Source of the DNA: CAVTND01 sp963735955
GTDB taxonomy: Bacteria > Pseudomonadota > Gammaproteobacteria > Burkholderiales > Burkholderiaceae_F
Assembly (NCBI GenBank): GCA_963735955.1
Contig: CAVTND010000011.1
Location: 62,001-126,000 of the forward strand
DNA: 64,000 nucleotides
Direction: 5' to 3'
Position 1 is the first letter of the stretch. Each line of letters begins with the position of its first letter. The position numbers were made by a program, and so were the translations under genes. The notes beneath the pieces were generated by a model. It made no database searches. It had not been told where the DNA came from and saw nothing but the letters and a program-made list of their open reading frames with translations. Below are positions 9,051-19,195 of the stretch, one piece after another.

Positions 9051-9700
9051 GCGGCCAAGTCTTCGACTTTTCGAAATCGGATCACCAAAGAACGCTTGAA
9101 CTTCTGCCGTGGTTTGTCAATGCAACCCTTGCGCCGGCAGAACACAGTGCGCTCGAACAGCATCTGGCGGATTGCGTGTCGTGCCGCTGCGAGCTCGACG
9201 CGATACGCGAATTGAGCGATGCCTACCTGACGAGTGAAATGCCGCTCGACGTTGACCGCGCGTTCGAACGCCTGAGGCCCCGGCTGGTGCTGCAGAACCG
9301 GCGCACCGACGCACCAGGCGATGCGCGGACACCGCGCTGGCGGCGCTGGGACATCCTGGTCGGATGCGCGCTGGCGGCGCAGCTTGGAATCATCGTCGCT
9401 CTGGGCTGGGCGCTGTTTGTTGTCCAGCCGGCGCCGCCGACATATGTCGCGCTCGGCTCGGCGGACAGGCCGCTTCGGGCTTCGGGCGATGCGATCGTCG
9501 TGTTCTCGCCCGAGGTCGAGGTAGGCACCATGCGGCGCATTCTCGCCGAGGCCGGGGCGCACATCGTCGATGGGCCGACAGCTGCGAACGGCCTCGTGGT
9601 TCGCTTCGATGGGCGGGATATCGACACGACCATAGAGAAGCTGCGCGCCGAGCCGGCAGTGCGGATTGCAGCGCGGCTCGACCAGGCTCCAAGGCAATGA
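9047..9700 (+). CDS. Membrane-anchored zinc-finger anti-sigma factor with periplasmic domain
   Basis: This is a single-pass anti-sigma factor of 217 residues. The cytoplasmic part has a zf-HC2 zinc-binding motif, HLADCVSC (39-46), which usually grips the sigma factor. One transmembrane helix follows at about 103-126 (WDILVGCALAAQLGIIVALG). The periplasmic domain (127-217) has the pattern TMRRILAEAGAHIVDGPT then GLVVRFDG, which resembles the I9/propeptide-like alpha-beta fold seen in subtilase pro-regions. The start is GTG 9047, overlapping the sigma gene's stop; its own stop overlaps the subtilase ATG. I infer that it senses an envelope signal, possibly through the neighbouring protease. Confidence 0.85.
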   Translation: MSGQVFDFSKSDHQRTLELLPWFVNATLAPAEHSALEQHLADCVSCRCELDAIRELSDAYLTSEMPLDVDRAFERLRPRLVLQNRRTDAPGDARTPRWRRWDILVGCALAAQLGIIVALGWALFVVQPAPPTYVALGSADRPLRASGDAIVVFSPEVEVGTMRRILAEAGAHIVDGPTAANGLVVRFDGRDIDTTIEKLRAEPAVRIAARLDQAPRQ

Positions 9701-10959
9701 AATTTGTCATCGCTGCGTGCCTGCTGGCGCTGCTGATACTCGGCAACCGTGTATTTGCGACCGATTCGCCCGGCAGGCAGGAAAACGCGCCACCTGTGTC
9801 CGACGAGAAGATTCTTGTCATGGTGCGGATGTCGCCGCCACATTTCCGGCCCGACGTCAGTTATGGAGACGGATACCGCGGCCGGGCTGCGCGCGAAGCG
9901 CGTCGTCGCATTGCCGGCGATATCGCGCGCGCGCACGGCCTGCAGATCGAGACCGACTGGCCCATGCCTGAACTCGGCGTCGAGTGCTATGTAATGCAGG
10001 TGCCGCGTGGGGCATCAGCCGAGACCGTAGTCGGGAAGATATCGCAGGACTCGCGTGCTGCCTGGGCGCAGCCGATGCAGACGTTCAGGGCTCTCGATTA
10101 CAACGACCCCCTGTTTTCGCTGCAACCGACCGCAGGACGATGGCACCTTGAAGCCTTGCACACCGCAAGCACCGGGCGAGGCGTGATCATCGCCGTAATC
10201 GACAGTGGCGTGGATACGGCACAGCCCGATCTGAACGGGCAAGTCAGCGCGGTTGCCAATTTCGTCCAGGAGCCGTACGTCGGCGAAGAGCACGGCACGG
10301 CAGTGGCCGGCATCGTCGTCGCGCGAGCGAACAATCGTGCCGGGATCGTTGGAATCGCCCCCGAGGCCAAGCTGCTGGCGCTGCGCGGATGCTGGACGGT
10401 GTCCCCACACCGCACGGAGTGCAACACCTTTTCGCTGGCAAGGGCGCTGCAATCCGCCATCGCCCGCCAGGCCCACGTCGTGAACCTCAGCCTGGGCGGT
10501 CCTCAGGACCGATTGTTAAGGGAACTCATCGATGTTGCACTGGCGCGCGGCATCGTCATCGTCGCTGCGACCGATGCACGCGACGCACCCAGTTTTCCGG
10601 CGTCACATCCCGGTGTCGTTTCTGTCGCGGCGGAAGGATCGCGCGCAATGGCACGGTTCGCCGCGCCGGGGACCGATGTCCCGACGACCCTGACCGGGGG
10701 TCGGTGGGGTTTCGTGACCGGATCGTCGTTCGCTGCGGCCGAGGTCGCCGGGCTTGTCGCGCTCGTATTGCAGCACCGGCCGCTCGCCGGCCCTCACGAG
10801 GTCGAGCGACTGCTGGGATCTGAAAGGCAGGTGGTCGACGTCGATGGGAGGCTCACGACTGGTGCGATCGACGCCTGCCGCGTCATTGCACGCGTGGCTC
10901 CGACCTGCGTCTGCGACTGTGTGGGTGCCATCGCAGCGGACCTTCCAGCGCATCGATGA
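9697..10959 (+). CDS. S8 subtilisin-like serine peptidase, exported
   Basis: This is an exported subtilase of 420 residues. It has a signal peptide (residues 1 to about 21) and a propeptide-like region (about 36-130). The peptidase domain carries the triad Asp 169 (VIDSGVD), His 199 (EEHGTAVAG) and Ser 344 (GSSFAAAEVAGL). The usual oxyanion-hole Asn motif (AAGN) is replaced by AATDARD near residue 290, so catalytic efficiency is uncertain. The C-terminus has a CVCDC cysteine cluster. ATG 9697 overlaps the anti-sigma stop, and its stop overlaps the next start, both as ATGA. Context suggests a periplasmic protease tied to the sigma/anti-sigma switch. Confidence 0.9.
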   Translation: MKFVIAACLLALLILGNRVFATDSPGRQENAPPVSDEKILVMVRMSPPHFRPDVSYGDGYRGRAAREARRRIAGDIARAHGLQIETDWPMPELGVECYVMQVPRGASAETVVGKISQDSRAAWAQPMQTFRALDYNDPLFSLQPTAGRWHLEALHTASTGRGVIIAVIDSGVDTAQPDLNGQVSAVANFVQEPYVGEEHGTAVAGIVVARANNRAGIVGIAPEAKLLALRGCWTVSPHRTECNTFSLARALQSAIARQAHVVNLSLGGPQDRLLRELIDVALARGIVIVAATDARDAPSFPASHPGVVSVAAEGSRAMARFAAPGTDVPTTLTGGRWGFVTGSSFAAAEVAGLVALVLQHRPLAGPHEVERLLGSERQVVDVDGRLTTGAIDACRVIARVAPTCVCDCVGAIAADLPAHR

Positions 10960-11657
10960 TGCGGCGCGGGTGGACGGCCCGCGCCGTTATTCTGTTCGCG
11001 CTTCTTTCGGTGGCCGATGCTTCCGCCCAGGTATCGGGCAGCGTGGCCGTTGTTTCCGACTACCTGTTTCGGGGTGTGTCTCTGTCGGAGGGCCGTCCGG
11101 CAGCGCAGGTGAACCTGACCTATGACGACGAGTCCGGTTGGTATGTCGGCGGATTTGCCTCCAGCGTTCGCTTTGCTGTGGATGCCGGCACCAACTCCGA
11201 ATTCATTGCCTACGCGGGACACGCGCAGCGACTGGGCTCCGGCCTGAGTCTTGACATCGGTGCGACTTACGCAGTGTTTCCACAATTCACCGTCTACAAC
11301 TATGCAGAGCTGCATGCCGCACTCGCTACGAACGATTTCAACGTGCAGATTTCGTATTCACCCGATTACTTCGGACGCGAAGTGCCAACGGTCTACCTCG
11401 AGTTCAACGCCAATCTTTCGCGCATTGCCGGACTATCGCCATTCGCTCACATCGGCGTATTGCGCACCTTGTCGACCAGTTCGGCATACGGTCCGAGGAC
11501 ACATTACGACGGCCGAGTCGGCGTCGGGTACGACATCGGACCTCTGGCGCTGCAACTGAGCTGGGGGTCGAGCGATCGAGTGGTGGCCGTCGATTCACAG
11601 CAATTCGAGCAGGACCGAAAGCCCGTCTGGGTTTTCCGTTTGGCGTGCTGGTTCTGA
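10956..11657 (+). CDS. TorF-like (TIGR02001) outer-membrane protein
   Basis: This is a 233-residue outer-membrane beta-barrel candidate. A signal peptide ending in ADASAQ is followed by the family's characteristic opening VSDYLFRGVSLSEGRPAAQ. Alternating amphipathic strands run to the end, which finishes with an aromatic residue (RLACWF), as expected of a barrel closing strand. The TIGR02001 family includes TorF, linked in some bacteria to TorT/TMAO or siderophore-type systems, but its substrate is generally unknown. It is the fourth gene of the sigma-factor cassette and overlaps the subtilase stop by four bases. Confidence 0.82.
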   Translation: MMRRGWTARAVILFALLSVADASAQVSGSVAVVSDYLFRGVSLSEGRPAAQVNLTYDDESGWYVGGFASSVRFAVDAGTNSEFIAYAGHAQRLGSGLSLDIGATYAVFPQFTVYNYAELHAALATNDFNVQISYSPDYFGREVPTVYLEFNANLSRIAGLSPFAHIGVLRTLSTSSAYGPRTHYDGRVGVGYDIGPLALQLSWGSSDRVVAVDSQQFEQDRKPVWVFRLACWF

Positions 11658-11883
11658 GCAGACGTTTCAAATTCGGAGGCCCGGAATCCCGTCTTCGTAC
11701 AGCCGTCGAGCGCGCTTGCTTGATTTCAAGTTGGCTTTCCCTGCGAAATCCTGGCTGCCGCCAGGCGAGTCCTGTAGCCTGACTCCGCTGTTGCCCGACA
11801 AGTGCCGATCGGCTGCCGCGATGGCGCGCCAATCGGCGCGCTTGGTGGGAAACTCTTGGAAACGCCCGTTTTCTTTCTTTCCG

Positions 11884-12639
11884 ATGCATAAGTTGATTGC
11901 CTGGCTTTGGTTGGCCATTGCGACGTGTTACGGAGCTTCCGCATCCTCGGCTGAGATGTGGGAGTTGCAAACTCGCCCAGGGGTGACGCAGCCCGTACTT
12001 GTTGAGGCGCCCGATCGACCGAAGGCGGCCGCCATTCTCTTTGCGGGCGGTGATGGCGGCGTCGTCTTCGTGAACAACGAGACTGCAAGCTATCGAGGAA
12101 ATTTTCTGCTCCGATCACGCGCAGAGTTCCTGAAGAATGGCTTTGTCGTGGCAATCTTCGGAGCGCCGTCGGACAAGCCGGGACCCAATTATCTGGATGA
12201 CAGGTTTCGCAAGTCGAAAGAGCATGCAGAAGACACGCTGATTGTTGTCAATGCTTTGCGAAAACGATTTGGGGTGCCGGTCTGGCTCGTTGGTACAAGT
12301 CGAGGAACGATATCCGCTGCTGCCGCCGGACTGCTTCTCGGGAAGTCGGTTGACGGCGTTGTGCTCACCGCGACGATGGCTGACGTCATCGACTTGCCGG
12401 TCGAACGTTTTGAAGTTCCTGTGCTCATGGCACATCACGAATGGGACAGGTGCCGGGAAACCTACTTCCGAGAAGCGCGGCGCACTGCGGCAAAAGTAAG
12501 AGCGCCACGCACTGAGTTTCTGCCTTTCAGCGGTGGCAAGGATGAGGGTCCTGCATGCCAGGCGATGGCCTATCACGGATTCAACGGGATTGAACCTGAA
12601 GTTGTTGCCGCGATCGTCAAATGGACCCTCAAGCCGTAG
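11884..12639 (+). CDS. Exported alpha/beta-hydrolase-fold protein
   Basis: This is a secreted or periplasmic alpha/beta hydrolase of 251 residues. The signal peptide is residues 1 to about 23 (MHKLIAWLWLAIATCYGASA). The mature part has an oxyanion region ILFAGGDGGV (51-60), a nucleophile elbow GTSRGT with Ser 139, and a late block HEWDRC followed by a GGKDEG loop. A reading frame exists from 11716, but ATG 11884 gives the signal peptide directly, so I chose it. Substrate is unknown; the family contains esterases and dienelactone-hydrolase-like enzymes. It stands alone, 226 bases after the TorF-like gene and convergent with the aminopeptidase gene. The 11658-11883 gap shows nothing further. 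Confidence 0.75.
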   Translation: MHKLIAWLWLAIATCYGASASSAEMWELQTRPGVTQPVLVEAPDRPKAAAILFAGGDGGVVFVNNETASYRGNFLLRSRAEFLKNGFVVAIFGAPSDKPGPNYLDDRFRKSKEHAEDTLIVVNALRKRFGVPVWLVGTSRGTISAAAAGLLLGKSVDGVVLTATMADVIDLPVERFEVPVLMAHHEWDRCRETYFREARRTAAKVRAPRTEFLPFSGGKDEGPACQAMAYHGFNGIEPEVVAAIVKWTLKP

Positions 12640-12774
12640 CTGCGAGCTGATCAAACTCAGATTCAGGAAAGAACGCGCGCAACAGCACCCGTCTGGGGTC
12701 GCTTTCAGGTGAATTGAACGCGCTCCGAAATGGCCGCTGCTGGCCAGACCGGTTCGGACGGGCGATGAGTTGCG

Positions 12775-14616
12775 CTAAAACGGCTGCGTGCGCAACTCGA
12801 GCCAGGCCGCGGCCGCGCCTGACACATGCGGACCGACGCGTCGGCGCACTGCTTCGTGATAGGCATTGAGCCAGGCGATCTCGTCGGCGCGCATCAGCGC
12901 GCGGTCGATCAGGCGGGTATCGATCGGACACAGGGTCAGGGTTTCGAAGTGCAGGAACTCGCCGAATTCACTCGCTCTCGGCCAGCACATTGACGACCAG
13001 ATTCTCGATCCGCACGCCCCAGTGGCCGGGCCGGTAGATGCCGGGCTCGTTCGAGGTGATCATGCCCGGCTCCATCGCAGTCTGCGGTTCCGGCGCAAGA
13101 AACGGCGTGATTCCGTGCGGGCCTTCGTGCACGTTGAGGAAGTAGCCGACCCCATGGCCGGTGCCGTGGCCGTAGTCGACGCCGGCGGCCCAGATCGGCG
13201 CGCGCGCGAGCGTATCGAGCATCGGGCTGCGTGGTGCCGCGCGGAAAGTGCGCCACCGACAAGCGCGATCATGCCCTTCAGCACCAGGGTGTAATCGCGC
13301 CGCTGCTCGGCGCTCGCTCTGACCGACCGGCACGACGCGCGTGATGTCGGTCGTGCCGTCCGAGGTACTGACCGCCGGAGTCGATCAGCAGCATGCCGTT
13401 GCCGACTCGTCCGGCGTCGCGATGGTGGCATGCGAATCCTCGGTCGCGCGGTAGTGCGGCAGCGCGCCGTTGGCATTGAAGCCGGCGATCGGTCGTGAAA
13501 CTCGGGCAGACGAAACCGGGCCGCCGCGCGCGTGCGCTGCTGATCTTCTCGTCGATCGTCAGTTCGGTGATGGTTTCCTTGCCGAGCGCGGCCTCGAACC
13601 ACGCAAAGAACTCGGCCAGTGCGGCGCCGTCCTGTTCCATCGCCACGGCGCAGATGTGGCGACTTCGGCCGTCGCTCTTGCGCGACTTCGCGAGCGTCGA
13701 AGGGTTGATCGCCTCGACCACTTCGACCCCGTCGGGCACCGACTGCCGCAGGCCGAGCGTCGATGCGGCGCGGATCGATCAGCAGCGTCGCGGCAGGCGG
13801 CAGCGCCGGCGAGTGCAGCGGCTGCCTGCGTGTACGGCGCGATGTCGATGCCGTCGGTCGCGAGCGCGATCGCGCAGCTCCGATTTCGATCTTGCCTTCG
13901 GCGACGAAGAGGGTCGCACGCTGCGCGTCGATCAGCAGATGGGCGACGAACACCGGGTTGTAGCTGACATCGGCGCCGCGCAGATTGGTGATCCAGGCGA
14001 TGTCGTCGAGTGTGGACACGAAGTGATGAGTCGCACTGGTGCGCTGCATTTCGTCGCGCATCCGTGCCAGCTTGGCGGCGCGCGGGTGACGGCGTGCGGC
14101 GCCACATGCTCGTAGATCGGCGGAATCGGCAGCGACGCCCGGTCGGGCCAGATCTCGGCGAGCAGATCGAGATCGGTACGCAGGCGTACGCCGCGCGGCG
14201 CGAGCTGCGGTTTCAAGGGCGCGCGCGACTCGCGAGTGCCAGCGTGTTGCCGTCGACCGCGACCGCATCGCCTGATTTCAGCTTGCTCGCCAGCCACTCG
14301 ACGTGCGCCGAGGCTGCCAACACGGGCGAGCTTCATCAGATCGATGCCGGTGCCGGCCAGCTGTACTTCGGCCTGGGTCCAGTAGCGACTGTCGACCCAG
14401 ACGCCGGCGCTGTCCCGCGTGACGACCAGCGTGCCGACCGAGCCGGTGAAGCCGCTCAGCCATTCGCGGCCCTTCCAGCGCTCGGGCAGGTACTCGGACA
14501 GATGCGGATCGCTCGATGGCACGATGACCGCGCTGACGCCGTGACGCGCCATCGCGCGGCGCAGCTGGTCGATGCGGCCGCGGATGGTCGGCGCGGCGAG
14601 TGTCGAGAGTGTCCAT
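12775..14616 (-). CDS. Xaa-Pro aminopeptidase (M24B, aminopeptidase P), multiply frameshifted
   Basis: This is a cytosolic metallopeptidase that removes an N-terminal residue preceding proline. The gene is recognisable along its whole length but in several frames. The N-terminal creatinase-like domain contains PTIRGRIDQLRRAMARHG and VIVPSSDPHLSEYLPERW. A middle part has NPSTLAKSRKSD and ICAVAMEQDGAALAEF. The metal site includes LLIDSGGQYLG (should be D-G-Q-Y), DYGHGTGHGVGYFLNVHEGP and TSNEPGIYRPGHWGVRIENL. It ends LRTQPF-stop at 12775. At least five frame changes are needed between 12960 and 14320, and one more near the start codon. Conserved residues survive in whichever frame is used, so read error fits better than decay. 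The start near 14616 is approximate. Confidence 0.8.
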
Positions 14617-14685
14617 GAGTTGGATTCAGAGTAGGCGAAGCGGCAGTGTAGCGAGGGTCGCTCCGGCCAACGCGCGCTGCTCGGG

Positions 14686-16322
14686 CTATCGCGGCGCCGT
14701 TCGAGAACACGTTTCACATTGTCATGCATGCGCTGCTGGAATTGTGGATCCACTCGATCCTGGCTCTGCCCGGCGGCACGATATTCGACCGTGAAACTCG
14801 CGCCCGCGCCCGCATTGGAAACAGCGACCGAACGCGCCATGACTGCGTAGACATCGGTGCGGTTGGCGGTGGTGGCGTTGGTGCGCACGTAGACCGGGAC
14901 GAAGAAGCCGTTACTGCTGATCAGGCCCATGTAGTCGCCGAGAATAATCCGCCGGCAGGCCGGCGCGTTGGCGAGATTGAAAGTCGGTGTCGACGGTTCT
15001 CGCTCCAGGTCGTGCCGTTGTCGCTCGAACGCGCGAGGATGGCTTCGGTCGGGAGTGTGCGCGGATCGGAGGTGTTGCTGCGCAGGTCGAAATAGGTGAC
15101 GCCGATCACGCCGTCGCTGCGCACGTGGATCTGACGGCGTGAAGGCAAGGGCACGGTGGGCACGCTGTTGATCTGCACCGGTGCACTCCAGGTCAGGCCG
15201 CCGTCGGTCGAGCGTGAAAGCGCAATGCCGTCCCGCGCGCCGTCTCGAGAAACGCGCGTCCTGCCAGACCGCGTAGACGTTGCCGTTGGGAGCGACCGGC
15301 CATCTGCGCCAGGATCGAGCCGTCACGGATCGCAGTGCCGGTGTCCGGCATCGCGCGCGCCGATCGGGTCGCATGTCGACACGCGGATCGGGCCGACTCC
15401 AGGTCGCGCCGCGATCGTTCGAGCGGATCAGGTTGAGCGTTCGCACTCTGAGTGCTGCCGACCGTGTCGATCTGGGTGAAGAATTGGCGAGCGTGCCGTT
15501 CGGCAACACGACGATCAGGTCGCCGATGGTCTGCGAATTGACGCCGGGAGTCGTAGATCACTTGCGCGCCGCTTCCCAGGTAGCCCGCCGTGGTGGTGCG
15601 CGCGAAGATCGCGGTCCGCTCCCGGTGGTCGTCAGGCGATCCCACACCGCGTAGACGAAGTTGGCATTGAGTCGGGTCGGCGGTGATCGTGTTCTTGTCG
15701 TTGAAGAAATGTGCTGGGACTTGAATCAGCGGAGTCAGACGTGCTCCAGGTGCGACCACCGTCGGTCGAGCGCGACACCAGCATCGCGCTGGTCGAATCC
15801 GGGTTCAGAGACCCGCCGTTGAACGCGAGCGCCATCTGGTAGGCGGTGCCGTCGGCGGCGAAGGTGACCCACGGGTCGGTTGCACGCTCGTAGTTGCCGC
15901 CGTTGGCGACGTGTTGCCGCCGCCGCAGCGCGAGAACGGTGCCTGCGTAGGCGTCCAGGTGGAGCACCACCGTCGAAGCTGACCGCACCCGCGTTGCCGC
16001 TGGCGCCGCCGTTCGACCAGCGGTCCTGCTGCCAGGCGGCGATCAGGTTGGCGGGGTTGATCGGATTGATCGCGACGTGCGGCTCGACCTCGGCGTTTAC
16101 ATAGTTGGTTCCAGCCCCGGCGGTGCCGGTGCAGCCGGTCGCAAACGTGGAGGGAGCCGAAATGCGGACCTCGGGGTCGGGCAATAGCGGCGGCGCCGGA
16201 GCAATCGGCGGCATCGGCGTCGGCGGCATTGGTGCTGGCGCAGGAGCCGGGCTGTATGAGCCGCCTCCGCCGCAGCCCGAGGCAATCAATGCGATGGCGG
16301 CACAAGCCCAGGCGCGTTTCAT
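14686..16322 (-). CDS. Exported BNR/Asp-box (sialidase-like) lipoprotein, multiply frameshifted
   Basis: This is a lipoprotein with sialidase-type beta-propeller repeats. The N-terminus MKRAWACAAIALIASGCGGG is a lipoprotein signal; a Pro/Ala/Met-rich linker follows (near 16180-16260). At least four Asp boxes (S-x-D-x-G-x-T-W) are visible: RSTDGGRTWS, RSNDRGATWS, RSTDGGLTWS and RSSDNGTTWS. EVEPHVAINPINPANLIAAWQQDRW is the usual opening of this family (residues about 80-104). The protein is spread over all three minus-strand frames between 14.7 and 15.99 kb, with at least six frame changes. The C-terminal end is uncertain; I place it at the first stop after the last recognisable block. The catalytic residues of true sialidases cannot be verified, so enzymatic activity is not claimed. 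Confidence 0.7.
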
Positions 16323-16702
16323 GGTCAGACTCCGTCGTACTGCTCAGAGACCCAAGTATCAGCGATACAACGATCAAAGATGCGGGCGTCGGTGACGCGG
16401 TTGCGCAAACGCAGCAAAGCAAACTCAGTGACGCAAGTCAGTGCGGCAACTTCAGTGCCCAAGCTCATCTGTCATGACTCGCCTCGCGAGGTCCGCCGGT
16501 CACAGAGTTACAGGCGGGGCCGTCACGCAAGGCGCTTCTACCCTGCAGAGCCGCAATTTTGTCAGGCCGGACACGAACCGACCGACCGTCCGTAAGCTTG
16601 AACCGTTTGAGCCACTGAGGCACGTGCTTTGGGCGTCGCAAGGAGCCGGCGCATAGGGTACGCTGGCACGGTTCCCGGTGTGTTTTGCGGCTGCCCACTC
16701 CG
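16323..16702. other. Intergenic region, 380 bases, no supported gene
   Basis: This stretch lies between the start of the BNR lipoprotein gene and the start of ccoI, so it must hold promoters for both divergent genes. No clear -35/-10 pair, FNR-like palindrome or RNA structure stood out. A minus-strand frame crosses it (16465-16788) but lacks a credible ribosome site and overlaps ccoI. Confidence 0.4.
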
Positions 16703-19171
16703 ATGTCATCGAAGTTGATCCGCAAGTCAAAGATTCCTGCTCGTGGCGCCCTCATGGCGGCCGCGGACGGCGGGGTGGCGGCTGGCAACTGCGCGCACTG
16801 CGGCGATTCACTGGCCGACCTGAAGGTCGTACGACGCGCACTCGGCCCGACGCTGAATCTCTATTGCTGTCACGGCTGTGCCTTCATCGCGGAACAATTG
16901 TTTCTCGCTCAGGCCGGCGCGCGCGATCGTCAGGCGCTGGGTGATGCACTGGGCCCGGCGCCCGCCATGCCACCGCTGGGTGCGGCGGCGGCGACGCAGA
17001 TCCCGGTTCGCGGCATGGTCTGCGCGGCCTGCGCCTTGCTGATCGAGCATCAATTGCGTCGCGTCTCGGGCGTGCGGCAGGCGCATGTCGACTTCGCCTC
17101 ACAGCTGGCCTACGTCAAGTTCGACGAAAAGGCGGTGACGCGCGCGCAACTGGTGCAGGCGATCGTTGGTGCCGGCTATCGGACCGAGTCCGGCGTCGAC
17201 GGCGAAAAGCGTGCGGCGCGACTCGAGCTCGCGCGGGTTGGCGTGGCCTGGCTGATGATGATGCAGGTCATGATGCTGGCAGTCCCAACCTACCTGGCGG
17301 CACCGGGCGATATCCCGGCCGGCATTGCGCAGCTGATGCGAATCGCTGCACTCATCCTGACACTTCCGGTCGTGCTGTTCTCGGCACAGCCGCTGTATCG
17401 CGCCGCGTTCAGCCAGCTGCGGGTTGGCGCCATCGGCATGGATCTGCCGGTGGTGCTTGGCCTCGGTGCGGCCTTTGTCGCCAGCGCGTATGCCACGGTC
17501 CGTGGGGAAGGTCCGGTGTACTTTGATTCGGTCACGATGTTTGTCGCGCTGGTGCTGGGCACGCGCTGGATGCTGGCGCGCGGTCTCGCCTCGGCGCGCG
17601 AACACATCGAGGGCGCACGCCGCAATGCGCGCCTGACGGCGCAGCGGCTGGTCGCGTTTCCTTCGTCGCTCGCCACCGAGTCAATCGCTGCCGAACTGCT
17701 CAAGGTCGGCGATCGGGTGCTGGTACCGGCCGGTGAGACGGTGCCGGCCGACGGTGTCGTGGTGCACGGCCGTTCCAGTGCATCCCAGGCCTGGCTGACC
17801 GGCGAGTCGACGCCGATCGAAAAGAGCGCCGGCGCGCCCCTGCTTGCCGGCTCGGTCAACCTTGATCAGCCGCTGGTCGTGGAAGTCACGCGGCGCGGCG
17901 AGGCAACTTCGCTGGCAGCGCTGCAGCGCCTGGTCGAGGATGCGGGGCGCGACCGCCCGCGGATCGTCGAACTGGCCAATCGGGTAGCGATCGTTTTTCT
18001 CTGGGTCGTGATGGCCATTGCGGTGCTCACCGCAGTGGTCTGGGCATACATCGATCCGGCGCAGGCCTTGCCCAATGCCATCGCTGTGCTGGTCGCAAGT
18101 TGCCCCTGCGCGCTAGCGCTGGCCGCGCCGTCCGCGTTTGCCGCCGGGCAGTCGGCGCTGGCCGAGCGCCGCATCCTGCTCGCGCGCTCCGCAGCGCTCG
18201 AGACACTGGCCGATGTCGATCTTCTGGCGTGCGACAAGACCGGCACCCTGACAACCGGAGAGCCGGCTTTGTTGCGGCAACTGGTGTTGCGCGATGCCGA
18301 GCCCGACGCCTTGCTCGGGATTGCGGCGGCGCTCGAAAGCCTGTCGACCCACCCCTATGCGCGCGCCTTGGTGCTGGCGGCGCAAATGCTTCCGGTGATG
18401 ATCCCGCCGCTGGCCGATGGCCGGGTCGAGGCTTCGGCCGGCATCGAGGGTCAGGTCGATGGCCACCGCTACCGCATCGGCAAGCTCGACTTTGCCTTGC
18501 CCGAGAAAATTTCGGGGGCCCGCCCGGCGGTGGCCGAGATCATCGAGCGTGAATCACTGGCGACTGCGAGCTATGTTGTTCTGGCCGACGAGGACGGACC
18601 GGTTGCGGTGTTCATCTTCGGTGAGCGCCTGCGCGAGGACGCGCTCGACATGGTCGACGCCGCATCCGATCGTGGGATCGAGACGGTGGTGCTGTCGGGC
18701 GACCGGCGCGAGCCGGTGCAGGCCGTCGCCGCCGCGCTTGGTGTGGAGCGTGCACTCGCGCACCAGACGCCGGAGAGCAAGCGCAGCTGGGTCGCTGGCC
18801 AGCAGCGCGCCGGACACCGCGTGGCAATGGTGGGCGACGGCATGAACGATGCGCCGGTCATTGCGCAGGCCGATGTCTCGATCGCGCTGGCGACCGGCTC
18901 GTCGCTGGCACAGGCGCGCGCCGATCTGATTGTTCTGTCTTCGCGGCTCGCCGATGTCGACTTCTCGTTCGCCGCCGCACGGCGTGCGCTCGGCATCGTG
19001 CGGCAGAATCTCGCCTGGGCGCTGGTCTATAACGTCGTCGCGCTCCCGCTCGCTGCGGCGGGGTGGTTGTCACCTGCGGGTGCGGCCGCCGGCATGGCAC
19101 TGAGCTCGCTCGCCGTGATCGGCAACGCGTTGCGGGCCAAGCGCGTTCCTGGTCGCGCTGCCTCCGAGTGA
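16703..19171 (+). CDS. ccoI: Copper-exporting P1B-type ATPase for cbb3 oxidase assembly
   Basis: This is a CcoI/CopA2-type P-type ATPase, 822 residues, which moves copper across the inner membrane for CcoN maturation. The N-terminus has a Cys-rich motif (CAHCG at 30-34 and CCHGC at 55-59) typical of this subgroup, then a heavy-metal domain with GMVCAACA (104-111). The membrane copper motif CPC is at 467-469, the phosphorylated Asp is at 511 (DKTGT), and the hinge GDGMNDAP is present near the C-terminus. Start choice: ATG 16703; TTG 16685 and ATG 16754 are alternatives, and none has a strong ribosome site. It is followed by ccoS and the oxidase genes, which supports a role in cbb3 biogenesis over general copper resistance. 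Confidence 0.93.
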   Translation: MSSKLIRKSKIPARGALMAAADGGVAAGNCAHCGDSLADLKVVRRALGPTLNLYCCHGCAFIAEQLFLAQAGARDRQALGDALGPAPAMPPLGAAAATQIPVRGMVCAACALLIEHQLRRVSGVRQAHVDFASQLAYVKFDEKAVTRAQLVQAIVGAGYRTESGVDGEKRAARLELARVGVAWLMMMQVMMLAVPTYLAAPGDIPAGIAQLMRIAALILTLPVVLFSAQPLYRAAFSQLRVGAIGMDLPVVLGLGAAFVASAYATVRGEGPVYFDSVTMFVALVLGTRWMLARGLASAREHIEGARRNARLTAQRLVAFPSSLATESIAAELLKVGDRVLVPAGETVPADGVVVHGRSSASQAWLTGESTPIEKSAGAPLLAGSVNLDQPLVVEVTRRGEATSLAALQRLVEDAGRDRPRIVELANRVAIVFLWVVMAIAVLTAVVWAYIDPAQALPNAIAVLVASCPCALALAAPSAFAAGQSALAERRILLARSAALETLADVDLLACDKTGTLTTGEPALLRQLVLRDAEPDALLGIAAALESLSTHPYARALVLAAQMLPVMIPPLADGRVEASAGIEGQVDGHRYRIGKLDFALPEKISGARPAVAEIIERESLATASYVVLADEDGPVAVFIFGERLREDALDMVDAASDRGIETVVLSGDRREPVQAVAAALGVERALAHQTPESKRSWVAGQQRAGHRVAMVGDGMNDAPVIAQADVSIALATGSSLAQARADLIVLSSRLADVDFSFAAARRALGIVRQNLAWALVYNVVALPLAAAGWLSPAGAAAGMALSSLAVIGNALRAKRVPGRAASE

Positions 19172-19195
19172 TCGGATTCGATTGACCAAAGCCGC

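Noticed and set aside
16465..16788. Minus-strand frame in the gap before ccoI, with text such as LTDGRSVRVRPDKIAALQ
   Set aside because: It looked partly protein-like but overlaps the ccoI start, lacks a ribosome site and matches no family I know.
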